Source: Microbacterium sp. 67-17 (lineage in GTDB: Bacteria > Actinomycetota > Actinomycetes > Actinomycetales > Microbacteriaceae). From it: a DNA stretch of 64,000 bases. Below, one piece after another: positions 45,787-54,121 of the stretch. The stretch is from contig NZ_MKTR01000014.1 in assembly GCF_001898325.1 (NCBI RefSeq), forward strand, positions 102,531 to 166,530, in the 5' to 3' direction. Numbering within the stretch: the first letter of the stretch is position 1; each line of letters opens with the position of its first letter. A program made the translations under genes and the position numbers. Under the pieces are notes generated by a model. That model was not told the origin of the DNA and made no database searches. It saw only the letters and a program-made list of their open reading frames with translations.

Positions 45787-47088
45787 ATGGTGACGGCGAA
45801 CGCGACGACCCAGCGTGTCTGGGTGGACGCGGCGGCGACCCCAGACGCTGCGGCCGGTCCCGTCGGCTGGATGGATGTCGTCACGCTGGCCGAAAAGGCC
45901 GTCGGGGTGACGTTCACCTACGATCCGACCTACCTCGCGCGACCGGATGCCTACGTGGTGTCGCCGGAGTTGCCGCTGGCGCCAGGACCTCGGGTCCTCA
46001 GGTCGATGCCCGGGGCGTTCGTCGATTCCAGCGCCGACTCGTGGGGGCAGAAGCTGATTCGCCGACAGCTGCGCGCCGAGGGTGTGACCCTTCTCTCGGA
46101 GGTCGATGCTCTCGTGGGTGTGTCGGATGAGGCGCGCACCGGCGCCTTCCGATTCCGTGAGGAGCCGAGTGCGGACGACGAGGAGGCGTACGTCGCGGGC
46201 CGCGCTGCGCGGGTTCCCGTCGTGCTCGACCTGCGCGAGCTTCGGGCAGCAGCGGATCGGACCCGCGCGGGGGCCTCCTCGAGCGAGCAGGCGATCGCGG
46301 AGCTCCTGGATGCCGGCACGGCCGTGCTCGGCGGCGCCAGGCCCAAGGCTCTCGTGCGGCGGAAGGGTCGCGCGCTGCTCGCGAAGTTTCCGGCACCGGA
46401 TGACGAACACGACGCGATCCGGTGGGAGGCGGTTTCGCTGAACCTCGCGCACGCTGCCGGTCTTGCCACCTCTCGGGTGCGCACGATCGAGATCGGAGAG
46501 CACGCGGTGTTGCTGGTCGATCGATTCGATCGCGTCGGGAAGGCGGACTCGGTGGTCCCAACGAAATCCGGGGACGCCGGGGAGTTGCGGATTCCATATT
46601 GGTCGGCGCGTACCGCGACCGGGGATGGGCGCGACTATCTGGATGTCGCGCGCGTCATCCGTGGCATGGATGCGACGCGCGATGTCGTCCGTGCCCAGTT
46701 GCGTGATCTGTGGCGACGCGTGGCCTTTGCCGTCGCCGTCCACTGCACCGATGACCACCTTCGCAACCTGGGATTCTTGCGGCGGGAGTCAGCGTGGCGG
46801 CTGTGTCCGGTGTTCGATATCGAGCCCGATCCGGTGCAGGAGCGGTTGCGGTCGACCGCGATCGTGGGGGTGGTCGACCCGGATGCCGCGCCGGCGGCTC
46901 TTGTCGCGCTGGCCGGGGAGCTCGGGATCAAGACGTCGTCGTGGCGGCGCTCGCTTGCCCAGGTGCTCGTCGCGGTGGAGTCGTGGCCGGATGTCGCGAA
47001 GCGGGTGGGGCTTGCCGAGGACGAGTTCGCGGCGATGGATGCCGCCATCGGCCATCGCCGCGATGCGCTCGCGAAGCTCCTGACCTGA
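45787..47088 (+). CDS. HipA-like serine/threonine kinase without HipB partner
   Basis: A 433-residue HipA-fold protein kinase. Family landmarks are SSADSWGQKL (about 81-90), P-loop-like GGARPKALV (about 181-189), LLAKFP, LLVDRFDR and the catalytic HCTDDHLRNLGF, where HipA normally has NxDDHxRN, so the catalytic Asp is kept. PVFDIEP stands for the Mg-binding PxYDxxP. HipA toxins phosphorylate aminoacyl-tRNA synthetases such as GltX and cause growth arrest; HipB normally neutralises and represses from an adjacent gene. No helix-turn-helix gene is present on either side. GGAGGGA precedes the ATG. Confidence 0.88.
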   Translation: MVTANATTQRVWVDAAATPDAAAGPVGWMDVVTLAEKAVGVTFTYDPTYLARPDAYVVSPELPLAPGPRVLRSMPGAFVDSSADSWGQKLIRRQLRAEGVTLLSEVDALVGVSDEARTGAFRFREEPSADDEEAYVAGRAARVPVVLDLRELRAAADRTRAGASSSEQAIAELLDAGTAVLGGARPKALVRRKGRALLAKFPAPDDEHDAIRWEAVSLNLAHAAGLATSRVRTIEIGEHAVLLVDRFDRVGKADSVVPTKSGDAGELRIPYWSARTATGDGRDYLDVARVIRGMDATRDVVRAQLRDLWRRVAFAVAVHCTDDHLRNLGFLRRESAWRLCPVFDIEPDPVQERLRSTAIVGVVDPDAAPAALVALAGELGIKTSSWRRSLAQVLVAVESWPDVAKRVGLAEDEFAAMDAAIGHRRDALAKLLT

Positions 47089-47118
47089 CCCGACCTGACC
47101 TGGCCGGAGCCGGGAGGC

Positions 47119-47712
47119 TCAGGAAACGGCGAGCGGGGCGATAACGGCGGCGACGAGTTCGCTTGGATCGCGAACGAGGGTGAAATCCCCGGCATCCGGA
47201 ACGACGCCCGGGGCCGCGTACCCCAGCGTGACGATGCCCGGCTGGCTCGCGCGGGCGCGCGCGAGGAACGCTTCGATCGCGGCGAGGTCGCTGTCGGCCA
47301 CGATGCCGAACACCAGCGCGGTGTAGGTGCCAGCTGACAGGTAGGCCAGGGCGGCATCCGCATGCCTCGTCTTGAGGACCGCGGTGCCGAGCTTTTGCAG
47401 GGCGATCGTCTCAGACATGCTCGTGTCGGGGTCGTCGTCGACCCACAGCACGCGTCCCGGGTGCACGCGCTCTGGGAGTTTCGGCGTGACCCCGGCGCCT
47501 TGTCCGCGGGCAGCATGTGCTTCGCGCAGCTGCGTCGCGACAGCCTCGCGGTCGTCGGGCGCGAGGGCGATCTCGATGGTCGACAGTCGCTGCGCGGGGA
47601 CGCGGACGGTGGAGGTGCGGCGGATCCAGAGGATGACGCCAACGAGGGCCATGACGACGATCACGCCCACGAAGCCGAGGACGAGCGTCACGAAGCCGGT
47701 GTCGATCTGCAT
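47119..47712 (-). CDS. Membrane-tethered receiver-like protein lacking the phospho-acceptor
   Basis: A 197-residue protein. One N-terminal membrane helix (about 6-28) and a linker precede a receiver-like domain starting near residue 86 (GRVLWVDDDPD). It aligns without gaps to the C-terminal domain of the protein at 48904-49917 (shared VLWVDDDPD, AALAYL and GYA/AYA). At the position of that protein's Asp272 it has Gly136, so it cannot be phosphorylated in the usual way. CATACT (47719-47724) ends 6 nt before the ATG, giving a leaderless start. It is divergent from the universal stress protein gene. Role unknown. Confidence 0.75.
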   Translation of the reverse strand: MQIDTGFVTLVLGFVGVIVVMALVGVILWIRRTSTVRVPAQRLSTIEIALAPDDREAVATQLREAHAARGQGAGVTPKLPERVHPGRVLWVDDDPDTSMSETIALQKLGTAVLKTRHADAALAYLSAGTYTALVFGIVADSDLAAIEAFLARARASQPGIVTLGYAAPGVVPDAGDFTLVRDPSELVAAVIAPLAVS

Positions 47713-47718
47713 GAGGTC

Positions 47719-47724
47719 AGTATG
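47719..47724 (-). promoter_or_regulatory. -10 box (CATACT), leaderless start of the receiver-like gene
   Basis: The hexamer ends 6 nt before ATG 47712 on the minus strand. The TAGGGT box of the divergent stress-protein gene lies 60 bp away. Confidence 0.5.
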
Positions 47725-47783
47725 CCCGGTCGGCGCCGGAGAAACTCGGTGAATCATGCCTCGCAAGCGGTCGGCGCCGGCAA

Positions 47784-47789
47784 TAGGGT
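47784..47789 (+). promoter_or_regulatory. -10 box (TAGGGT), leaderless start of the stress-protein gene
   Basis: TAGGGT ends exactly 6 nt before ATG 47796. GAGGG inside the spacer would be too close to act as a normal ribosome-binding site. Confidence 0.5.
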
Positions 47790-47795
47790 GAGGGC

Positions 47796-48674
47796 ATGAC
47801 CGACATCCCTGCCAGCGCCGAGCCATCTGCCCCCGAGACGTCCACGACGATCGTTGTGGGTGCGACAAGTAAGCCGGGCTCGCGACGCGCCATCGAGTGG
47901 GCAGTCGCGCGTGCCGCGAGCACGGGCGCCCGCCTGGAGTTGCTTTCCGTGGTCGGGGGCGCCGTGGGTGCCGTCGGTGAGCAGGAGGTCGTGCAGCGCG
48001 CCGTCGACTACGAGGAGGCGTTTCTTCGGAACGAGGCAGCGGCGCTGTCTTCTCGTGGCATCGACGTCACGGTTCGGGTGACACACGGGAACCCGACGAA
48101 GGAGCTCGTCGAGACGTCAGCGGATGCCGCGCTTTTGGTGATCGGCAGTGATCACACCGGGGGCGTCGACAAGCATCGCGGGCCGCACGGCACACGGATC
48201 GTCGCCGGGGCTCACTGCCCCGTCGTGGTTGTGCCCGACATCGACACGACCGGGCGCACGGGAGTGGTCGTCGGAGTGGACGGTTCGGAGGTTTCGAACG
48301 CGGCGCTCGCTTTCGCTGCCGCCGAGGCATCGCGGTTCGCCGAGCCGCTCACTGTGGTGTCGACGTGGATGCCGGTCGTCTATACCGGCGACATCGCGCC
48401 CTACCCCGACATGTACCTGACGGATCTGCAGGGTACGACGGAGGCTTTCGCGCAGTCGATGGCCGATGAGGTGCGAAAGGACCACCCGCACCTCGAGATC
48501 GTCGTACACGTGGACGAGGGGGATCCCGCCACCGTGATCGCTGAGGTGGCGGCATCCGCTCGCCTTGCGGTTGTCGGAACCCACGGGCGCACCGGGTTCG
48601 CCCGGTTCCTGTTGGGGTCGGTCAGCACCCAGGTGCTCGACCATCTGACGACGGTCACCGCAGCGGTGCGCTGA
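47796..48674 (+). CDS. Universal stress protein, tandem Usp domains
   Basis: A 292-residue protein with two Usp (UspA-like, Rossmann-type) domains, about 15-145 and 150-292. The second keeps the ATP-binding pattern GTHGRTGFARFLLGSVS (G-2X-G-9X-G-S); the first is more diverged (GSDHTGGVDKHRGPHGT). In actinobacteria tandem Usp proteins help survival in hypoxia or stationary phase and some bind ATP. The gene lies between two minus-strand genes for membrane-tethered receiver-like proteins and has its own terminator. Confidence 0.92.
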   Translation: MTDIPASAEPSAPETSTTIVVGATSKPGSRRAIEWAVARAASTGARLELLSVVGGAVGAVGEQEVVQRAVDYEEAFLRNEAAALSSRGIDVTVRVTHGNPTKELVETSADAALLVIGSDHTGGVDKHRGPHGTRIVAGAHCPVVVVPDIDTTGRTGVVVGVDGSEVSNAALAFAAAEASRFAEPLTVVSTWMPVVYTGDIAPYPDMYLTDLQGTTEAFAQSMADEVRKDHPHLEIVVHVDEGDPATVIAEVAASARLAVVGTHGRTGFARFLLGSVSTQVLDHLTTVTAAVR

Positions 48675-48705
48675 CCTCGCGGCTCGACTGCCGGGAGACG
48701 ACAAG

Positions 48706-48743
48706 GCCCCCGGCTCGATCTGGGGGGCTGTCGAGCCGGGGGC
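48706..48743 (+). terminator. Terminator of the universal stress protein gene
   Basis: A perfect 13-bp inverted repeat (48706-48718 and 48731-48743) lies 31 bp after the stop. A second small perfect hairpin (GTACGCG/CGCGTAC) follows at 48745-48761. Confidence 0.75.
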
Positions 48744-48848
48744 TGTACGCGAGACGCGTACCTTCGCTGCGGATGAGTGACCCGAAACACTCAGCGCGCG
48801 GTCTTGCCACGATGAGAATGGCATGGTTCGGGACCTCGCGCCCGGGGG

Positions 48849-48878
48849 TTGTCAACGGCACGTCCCGGATGCCATAAT
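48849..48878 (+). promoter_or_regulatory. Candidate antisense promoter (TTGTCA-18-CATAAT)
   Basis: TTGTCA (48849-48854), 18 nt and CATAAT (48873-48878) make one of the better promoter matches in the window. It points into the 3' end of the minus-strand gene at 48904-49917, with no plus-strand gene downstream. It may drive an antisense or non-coding RNA, or be chance. Confidence 0.35.
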
Positions 48879-48903
48879 CCGCCGCCCGGGCGCGGGGGCC
48901 GGC

Positions 48904-49917
48904 TCAGCGGCCGAGCAACCTGCCGACCACGCTCGGAAGCTCACCGGGGGTGGTGACCACCTGGTCGTGCGGCAGTTCTGGCGCACCGGGGCCGGTCACG
49001 ATGGCGCCCGGGGCGTAGGCGATCGTCGGGACGCCGGGATAGTTGCGGCGCACCGTCCGGATGAAGTCGGCGGCAGTCATCGCGTCGCCCTCGCGGCCGC
49101 AGTCGGTCACAACCAGGAGGTACTTCTCGGCCGCGAGGTATGCCAGGGCTGCTTCGCAGTGCCGAGCAACGGTGACAGTGAGACCCATCCGGTGCAGGGC
49201 CACGACATCGGGAACGTGGCTGTCAGGGTCGTCGTCGACCCAGAGCACCCGCCCGAGGCGGAAAACGGATGTTTGAGAGGTGCGGGGAGGCGTGGCGTAG
49301 GTCTGCTTGTATCCCGCCCCCGGTGCTGCCGTGGCAACTGGTGCTGTGGCGGGGGGCGCCAGCGCCGGTGCGGGCGGGGGCGCCGGGGCGGCCGGGGGGA
49401 CGGGGACGTACGCGGGCGCTGCCTGCGCTGGGGCCGGTGCTGCCGCGACCGGCTCATCGCCTGCCGGGTAGGCAGGTGCCTGGTATTCCGCGGGCAGCGG
49501 CGGCACGGGTGGTTGTGCGGGCTGCTCGGGGGCGTAGGCGGCTGGGGCAGGACCGAACGCGGCGCTTGCCACGTTCACGGGTTGCGCTGACGGGTTTGGT
49601 GCGTAGACGTATTCGGTGGTTCCCTCGGCGAACTGGGGTGCCTGGGGTTGCTGCTGGTACGCCGCTTGCGGGATGGCATACGGGTGAGTCATCGGCGTTC
49701 CGGTCACGGGTCGCGGTCCGGCTACCGTTCGGACCGTCGCTGTCGTGACGGCGGGACTGCTCATGTCGGGGTAGCGCGGCATGCGCTGGACGGGTTCTCG
49801 ACGATCTGAGGTGGCCTCGGCCTTGTTGCTCTCCCACATCGCCCAGCCCACGACGAGTCCCAGCACGGCGACGACGCCGAAGCCGATCATGAGGGTGATG
49901 AGTGAATTACTGTCCAT
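48904..49917 (-). CDS. Membrane-tethered receiver-like protein with Pro/Ala/Gln linker
   Basis: A 337-residue protein. One N-terminal helix (about 6-28, LITLMIGFGVVAVLGLVVGWAMW), then about 180 residues of Pro/Ala/Gln/Tyr-rich linker, then a receiver-like domain from residue 222: acidic pocket DDD (228-230), candidate phospho-acceptor Asp272 (VVTDCGREGD) and an IAYAPG strand in place of the usual Thr/Ser. The conserved receiver Lys-Pro is not seen. A TTGCCG-16-GACAAT promoter lies about 60 bp upstream on the minus strand. It pairs with 47119-47712. A receiver held at the membrane by a disordered tether is unusual; the partner is unknown. Confidence 0.78.
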   Translation of the reverse strand: MDSNSLITLMIGFGVVAVLGLVVGWAMWESNKAEATSDRREPVQRMPRYPDMSSPAVTTATVRTVAGPRPVTGTPMTHPYAIPQAAYQQQPQAPQFAEGTTEYVYAPNPSAQPVNVASAAFGPAPAAYAPEQPAQPPVPPLPAEYQAPAYPAGDEPVAAAPAPAQAAPAYVPVPPAAPAPPPAPALAPPATAPVATAAPGAGYKQTYATPPRTSQTSVFRLGRVLWVDDDPDSHVPDVVALHRMGLTVTVARHCEAALAYLAAEKYLLVVTDCGREGDAMTAADFIRTVRRNYPGVPTIAYAPGAIVTGPGAPELPHDQVVTTPGELPSVVGRLLGR

Positions 49918-50112
49918 GTGCGAACCTGGTGCTGAGTCAGGGTGAGCCGTGTTGCGTGCTCTCGGGTTGAGCACTATTGTCTGCGATCCACGTGGCGCGG
50001 CAAGACAAACTGTGCGAACTCTCATCTGAGTCAGGAGAGATCCCCGGCTTTTGCGTCGTTTCCGGACGATTTCGAGCGCGAAAGCTACGTCGGACGGCGT
50101 AGGTTCAGCCGC

Positions 50113-51009
50113 CTACCGGGTGCGATTGTTACGACCGCGAGCCCAGTACGCGGCTGCGGCAGCGGTCATGATCGCAAGCATCACCACCGTCGTGAGGCTC
50201 GCTTCCAGTCCGAACAGGCCGCCCGAGACGAGGGGATTGGCATCCGTCGTCTCACCGACCGTCAGGAGCGAGTGCTCTGCGGGTATGCCCGAGACCGGGA
50301 TGCCGAAGAGGCTGTTCTGTGCCCAGTTCCAGGTGGCGTGGAACGCGATGACGCCCCACAGGCCGCCTTCGCTGAGCGCCCAGAACCCGAGGAGCAGGGA
50401 AACGAGGACGAGGGAGAGGACCGAGAAGATGTTCATCCCCGTGTTGAGGGAGTGCGCGAGCGTGAAGAAGGCTGTCTGAGCGATCATCGCGCCGAGGATG
50501 CCGAAGCGCGGCATCCAGGACTGGAGGAGGTATCCGCGGGAGATGAGTTCTTCGGCGCCCCCCTGGATCGTGAAGGCGACGAGAGCGAAGATCACCCATC
50601 CGAGCGCCGTCCAGGCGGCGTAGCTCCCGTCGGGAGTCTGGAAGAACTGCATGTTGCCGGTGAGGACCGCGACCCCGACCGCGAGGGACATGGCGCCGAC
50701 GGCGATCGCCGCCCCGCGGGCGATCTGACGCGGGGCGGCGGACCGGGAGCGGAAGCCGATACTCGCGAATGCGCGCCGTTCCTTGAATCGCAGCCACACC
50801 CACAGCAGGATCCACACCGGGAGGAAGGCGAGAGAACTCGCGATCGTGAGGCTGAGAGCCGTGATGCCCGGAATGAAGGCGAGCAGGATGCTGGTGGCCA
50901 TCACCGATGCGAAGAGGACGATCGCGACGATCGAGCCCACGAGCGGGCCGGTGGGGCGCTGTGCTTCGCGCATCGCGCCGGCGAAACTGTCACGGTGGGT
51001 GTCGGTCAC
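50113..51009 (-). CDS. CPBP family intramembrane metalloprotease
   Basis: A 298-residue protein with eight or so membrane helices, of the Abi/CAAX-protease (CPBP) family. Motif 1 is GGAEELISRGYLL (EExxxR), motif 2 FFTLAHSLN and motif 3 FHATWNWAQN, so both zinc-type histidines are present. The GTG at 51009 has GGGAGG upstream, and a TAGGGT -10 (51041-51046, minus strand) sets a short leader. Members process membrane proteins or take part in bacteriocin self-immunity; no bacteriocin gene is seen here. Confidence 0.88.
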   Translation of the reverse strand: MTDTHRDSFAGAMREAQRPTGPLVGSIVAIVLFASVMATSILLAFIPGITALSLTIASSLAFLPVWILLWVWLRFKERRAFASIGFRSRSAAPRQIARGAAIAVGAMSLAVGVAVLTGNMQFFQTPDGSYAAWTALGWVIFALVAFTIQGGAEELISRGYLLQSWMPRFGILGAMIAQTAFFTLAHSLNTGMNIFSVLSLVLVSLLLGFWALSEGGLWGVIAFHATWNWAQNSLFGIPVSGIPAEHSLLTVGETTDANPLVSGGLFGLEASLTTVVMLAIMTAAAAAYWARGRNNRTR

Positions 51010-51117
51010 GGAAGGCCTCCCGGGTCGGTGGTCCCGACCGACCCTAGCGAATGGGCACCGGATGCCCCAGGTCTTGTGGCGCGGGCCGGTGTGGGCTAGG
51101 GCGACCAAAGTGCCGCA

Positions 51118-52512
51118 TCAGCGGGCGGCGCGGCCGAGGAGGGCCGCCTTGGCGGACTTCATGACGATCGCGATGTCGCCGATGAGGCTCCAATTCTCGA
51201 CGTAGGAGAGGTCGAGGCGCACCGCGTCTTTCCACGCGAGGTTGTCGCGGCCGCTGACCTGGGAAAGGCCCGTGATGCCGGGCTTCACGAGGAAGCGGCG
51301 CAGGGAGGCGTCGGTGTAGGTCTCGACCTCGCTCGGCAGCGGGGGGCGCGGGCCGACGAGGGACATGGTCCCGCCGATGACGTTGAACAGTTGCGGGAGG
51401 TCGTCGAGGGTGTGGCGATGCATCCATCTGCCGAGCGCCGTCGTGGACACGGTGTCGTCGACGCCGCCGCGAGTGGTGCGGAAGGCGAGCATCCGGAACG
51501 GACGGCCGTGGTAGCCGATGCGGGTCTCGCGGACGCACACCGTGCCGGGTGATGAGAGCTTCACGGCGAGGGCGAGGATGCCGAGCACGGGGCTGATCAC
51601 GATCACGGCGCCGAGCGACCCGATGAGGTCGGCCATGCGCTTGCCGAAGCGTTGACCAGGTGAGAACCGCGGTGTCTCGACGTGGACGAGCGGCAGGCCC
51701 GAAACCGGACGAGTGTGGATGCGGGGGCCGGCGACGTCGGCGATGCCGGGTGCAAGCAGGAGATGTTGGCGGCCGGTTTCGAGGCTCCAGGAGATCTGCT
51801 TGACCTTCTCGGGCGGGAGGGCGTCGCTGCTGGTGACCAGCACAGTGTCGGCGCCGGTGTCGGCGAGGACGCGGGTGAGGTCGTCGAAGCTGCCGAGGAT
51901 GGGGATGCCGGCATCCGTTGTCGCGATGGCCGTTGCGGGGTCGTCGGGTGGGAGGCAGGCCCCGACGACGAGGTAGCCGGTGTCGCGGCGACGCTGCAGC
52001 TCAGCGCCCACCTGGGCGACTGAGGCCGGTGAGCCGATGAGGATGACGCCGGAGGCGCACTTGCCGACGCGGCGTTTGGCGACGAGCCACTGTCGCCAGA
52101 GCCATCGGATGAGAAGGAGCAGCAGGATGCCGGCGGGGAGGCTGATGAGCAGGTAGCCGCGGGCGATGTCGATGCGGAACAGGAAAGCAACGATCGCGAT
52201 GACCCCGAACAGGACCAGGGATGAGTCGACGACGCGGACGTATTCAGTCATGCCGGTACCGACGACGCCGGGTGTGCGGGTGTCGGCGAGGCTCAGAGCG
52301 AGCAGCCAGAGCGCGATGAGGATCGCCGAGGCCAGCCAATACGACACGGCGGTGAAGCGCAGGTCGCGCAAGAGGGAGAGCTGCGCGTTGCCGGTGCCGA
52401 ACCACACGATCTGGGTACCGTAAACGACCCACACCAGAACGACGGCGTCACTGATCAACAGTCGTGTGCGGTAACTCTCATGCCACGGTCGTGGCTCACC
52501 CGTGGAGCGCAC
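51118..52512 (-). CDS. Polyprenyl-phosphate sugar-1-phosphate transferase (WbaP/WcaJ type)
   Basis: A 464-residue initiating enzyme that loads a sugar phosphate on a lipid carrier for exopolysaccharide synthesis. Four N-terminal membrane helices precede a nucleotide-binding-like middle domain (about 150-270) and the catalytic C-terminal bacterial sugar transferase domain, with a membrane helix near 290-312 and the motifs RRHTLDDLPQLFNVIGG-like (MHRHTLDDLPQL), MSLVGPRPP, KPGITGLSQVSGR and LDLSYVENWSL. The typical CVRETRIG...FRMLAFRT block is present although slightly divergent. A second, partial homologue lies at the right end of the window. GTG start. Confidence 0.92.
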   Translation of the reverse strand: MRSTGEPRPWHESYRTRLLISDAVVLVWVVYGTQIVWFGTGNAQLSLLRDLRFTAVSYWLASAILIALWLLALSLADTRTPGVVGTGMTEYVRVVDSSLVLFGVIAIVAFLFRIDIARGYLLISLPAGILLLLLIRWLWRQWLVAKRRVGKCASGVILIGSPASVAQVGAELQRRRDTGYLVVGACLPPDDPATAIATTDAGIPILGSFDDLTRVLADTGADTVLVTSSDALPPEKVKQISWSLETGRQHLLLAPGIADVAGPRIHTRPVSGLPLVHVETPRFSPGQRFGKRMADLIGSLGAVIVISPVLGILALAVKLSSPGTVCVRETRIGYHGRPFRMLAFRTTRGGVDDTVSTTALGRWMHRHTLDDLPQLFNVIGGTMSLVGPRPPLPSEVETYTDASLRRFLVKPGITGLSQVSGRDNLAWKDAVRLDLSYVENWSLIGDIAIVMKSAKAALLGRAAR

Positions 52513-52579
52513 CTCTCCAGCCTTGCATACGCCGGTTGTTCACCGGCGCGACACCGGGCGTCTGCTGCCGTGAGGTGAC

Positions 52580-53275
52580 TCAGCCCGAGTAACCGCCGTA
52601 GCGGGCGATCGTGGTGAGGAACTGGAGGGTTGCGAGGGTGATCTGGGCAGAGATCACGACTCCGACGATGATGCCGACCACCTGCGCTGCGATGAGGCCC
52701 CAGAGGGGAGCCCAGCCGGTGCCGGTGCGGCGGATCGCGACGACGATGCGCCCGATGGGGTAGACGATCGACAGGAAGATCCACGGCCACGGGAAGGGGC
52801 GGTCGATGCCGCGCTGTTGCAGTTCACGCTGGTCCAGGTAAGCGAACCAGGCGCTGAAGCCGTAGATCGCGAAGCCGAAGAGCGTGATCGCCCACCACCA
52901 CGGCGAGAAGAAGATGTCGAACGGCTGCATGAACATCCGCATGTCGGGCATGTTGTCGGGCTGCGCGTAGGAATTGAACGCCATCCAGCCCTGCATTGCG
53001 AACATGGAGCGCCAGGGCACCAGGAGCGCCAGCAGGGATGAGGCCAGCGGCAGCAGCACGATGAGCCAGATCCAGACCGTGTTCGTGTCGACGCCGGGGC
53101 TCTTGCGTGGCTCCGGTGCGACCATCGGGACAGCCGCCGGCTGCGCCACGGGGTTGGGTGCTGGGTTTGGCGCGGACGTGTGGGCGGTCCAGGTGGCGCC
53201 GTCCCAGAAGCGCAGGATGCCGGGCGTCTGGGGGTCGGGGTACCAACCGGCTTGCGGCTGTTGCGGCGTCGACAT
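52580..53275 (-). CDS. DUF2510 membrane protein
   Basis: A 231-residue protein. The N-terminal DUF2510 domain (AGWYPDPQTPGILRFWDGATWTAHT, about 8-33) is a short Trp-rich actinobacterial module. A Pro-rich linker follows, then four or five membrane helices. The ATG at 53275 (MSTPQQPQAG) has GGGAGC upstream, and a TAGAGT -10 lies at 53307-53312 on the minus strand. Function unknown; such modules often occur in envelope-associated proteins. Confidence 0.85.
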   Translation of the reverse strand: MSTPQQPQAGWYPDPQTPGILRFWDGATWTAHTSAPNPAPNPVAQPAAVPMVAPEPRKSPGVDTNTVWIWLIVLLPLASSLLALLVPWRSMFAMQGWMAFNSYAQPDNMPDMRMFMQPFDIFFSPWWWAITLFGFAIYGFSAWFAYLDQRELQQRGIDRPFPWPWIFLSIVYPIGRIVVAIRRTGTGWAPLWGLIAAQVVGIIVGVVISAQITLATLQFLTTIARYGGYSG

Positions 53276-53371
53276 GAGTGTGCTCCCGTTCGCGAGTTCC
53301 GTCCCCACTCTAGGTCGGTGACGGGACTCGCGTGAGGGGGCTAACCCCCGGGTTCGCGGCTTACTCCATCG

Positions 53372-54085
53372 CTAGTGCAGGTCGAGGGTGCCCCATTCGC
53401 CGGGTGCGGGGAGTTCGGCGTAACTGACCGCGACGCCGTCTGGTCCTACGGATGCCGCGCAGACCAGGAGCGAGAGCGTCGGGTAGCCCAGGGGCCGGTT
53501 GTCGCGGATGATGGCACGCTCGTCGACGGGGCCGAGGGCGGTGCTGCGCTCGAGGATCTCTAGCCAGGGTCGGTACCACTCGTCACCCGACTCCGGTTCG
53601 GCGAGGCGGAAGTGCTCGAGCCAATGGGAGATGCGGGCGGTGGCCGGGTCGTCGACGTCGTCGTGGGCGATCATATGGATGCCGGGTTCGATCTCGGTCT
53701 CGCGGCGGTGGGCGCCGTCCCACGAGATGACGCGGGCGGAGGTGGCGTCGACCTCGAGCAGGTTGAAACCGCGCATCGCGGGGTGCTTGCCGGGGGAGGT
53801 GCCGAGGACCGCGTCGAGGGGGAGGGTGCCGCGCGAGACGACCGCGGAATCGGGGAGGTCATCGCCGCCGGCGCGGTTGAGCAGGACGGCGAGGCGGTGG
53901 GTGTCGGCATCCGCTGCCAGCCAAGCGCCACCGGCGCGGATGTCTTGCACACCGAGGATCGAGGGGTGCTGTGGCCACCAGTGTCCGAGCGGGTTCCAGG
54001 GGCGGGTGGGGTCTTCGTCACGGATCGCGAGGAGGCGTACGGGCGTGCCCGGGTCGGTGGGGACGTCGATGATGACAGTGCACAT
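53372..54085 (-). CDS. NRDE (TANGO2-like) family protein
   Basis: A 237-residue protein of the NRDE/TANGO2 family. It starts MCTVIIDVP, with a family-typical Cys2 that would be N-terminal after Met removal, followed by LAIRDEDPTRPW at the place of the NRDE motif, GGAWLAA and LNRAG. The ATG at 54085 excludes a longer open frame upstream. The family has a possible N-terminal-nucleophile fold and has been linked to haem or lipid handling; the role here is unknown. It is divergent from coaBC with a 36-bp gap. Confidence 0.82.
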   Translation of the reverse strand: MCTVIIDVPTDPGTPVRLLAIRDEDPTRPWNPLGHWWPQHPSILGVQDIRAGGAWLAADADTHRLAVLLNRAGGDDLPDSAVVSRGTLPLDAVLGTSPGKHPAMRGFNLLEVDATSARVISWDGAHRRETEIEPGIHMIAHDDVDDPATARISHWLEHFRLAEPESGDEWYRPWLEILERSTALGPVDERAIIRDNRPLGYPTLSLLVCAASVGPDGVAVSYAELPAPGEWGTLDLH

Positions 54086-54121
54086 GGGGGTTCCCTGCGA
54101 CAGTCGTGGAAGACTGGGCGC

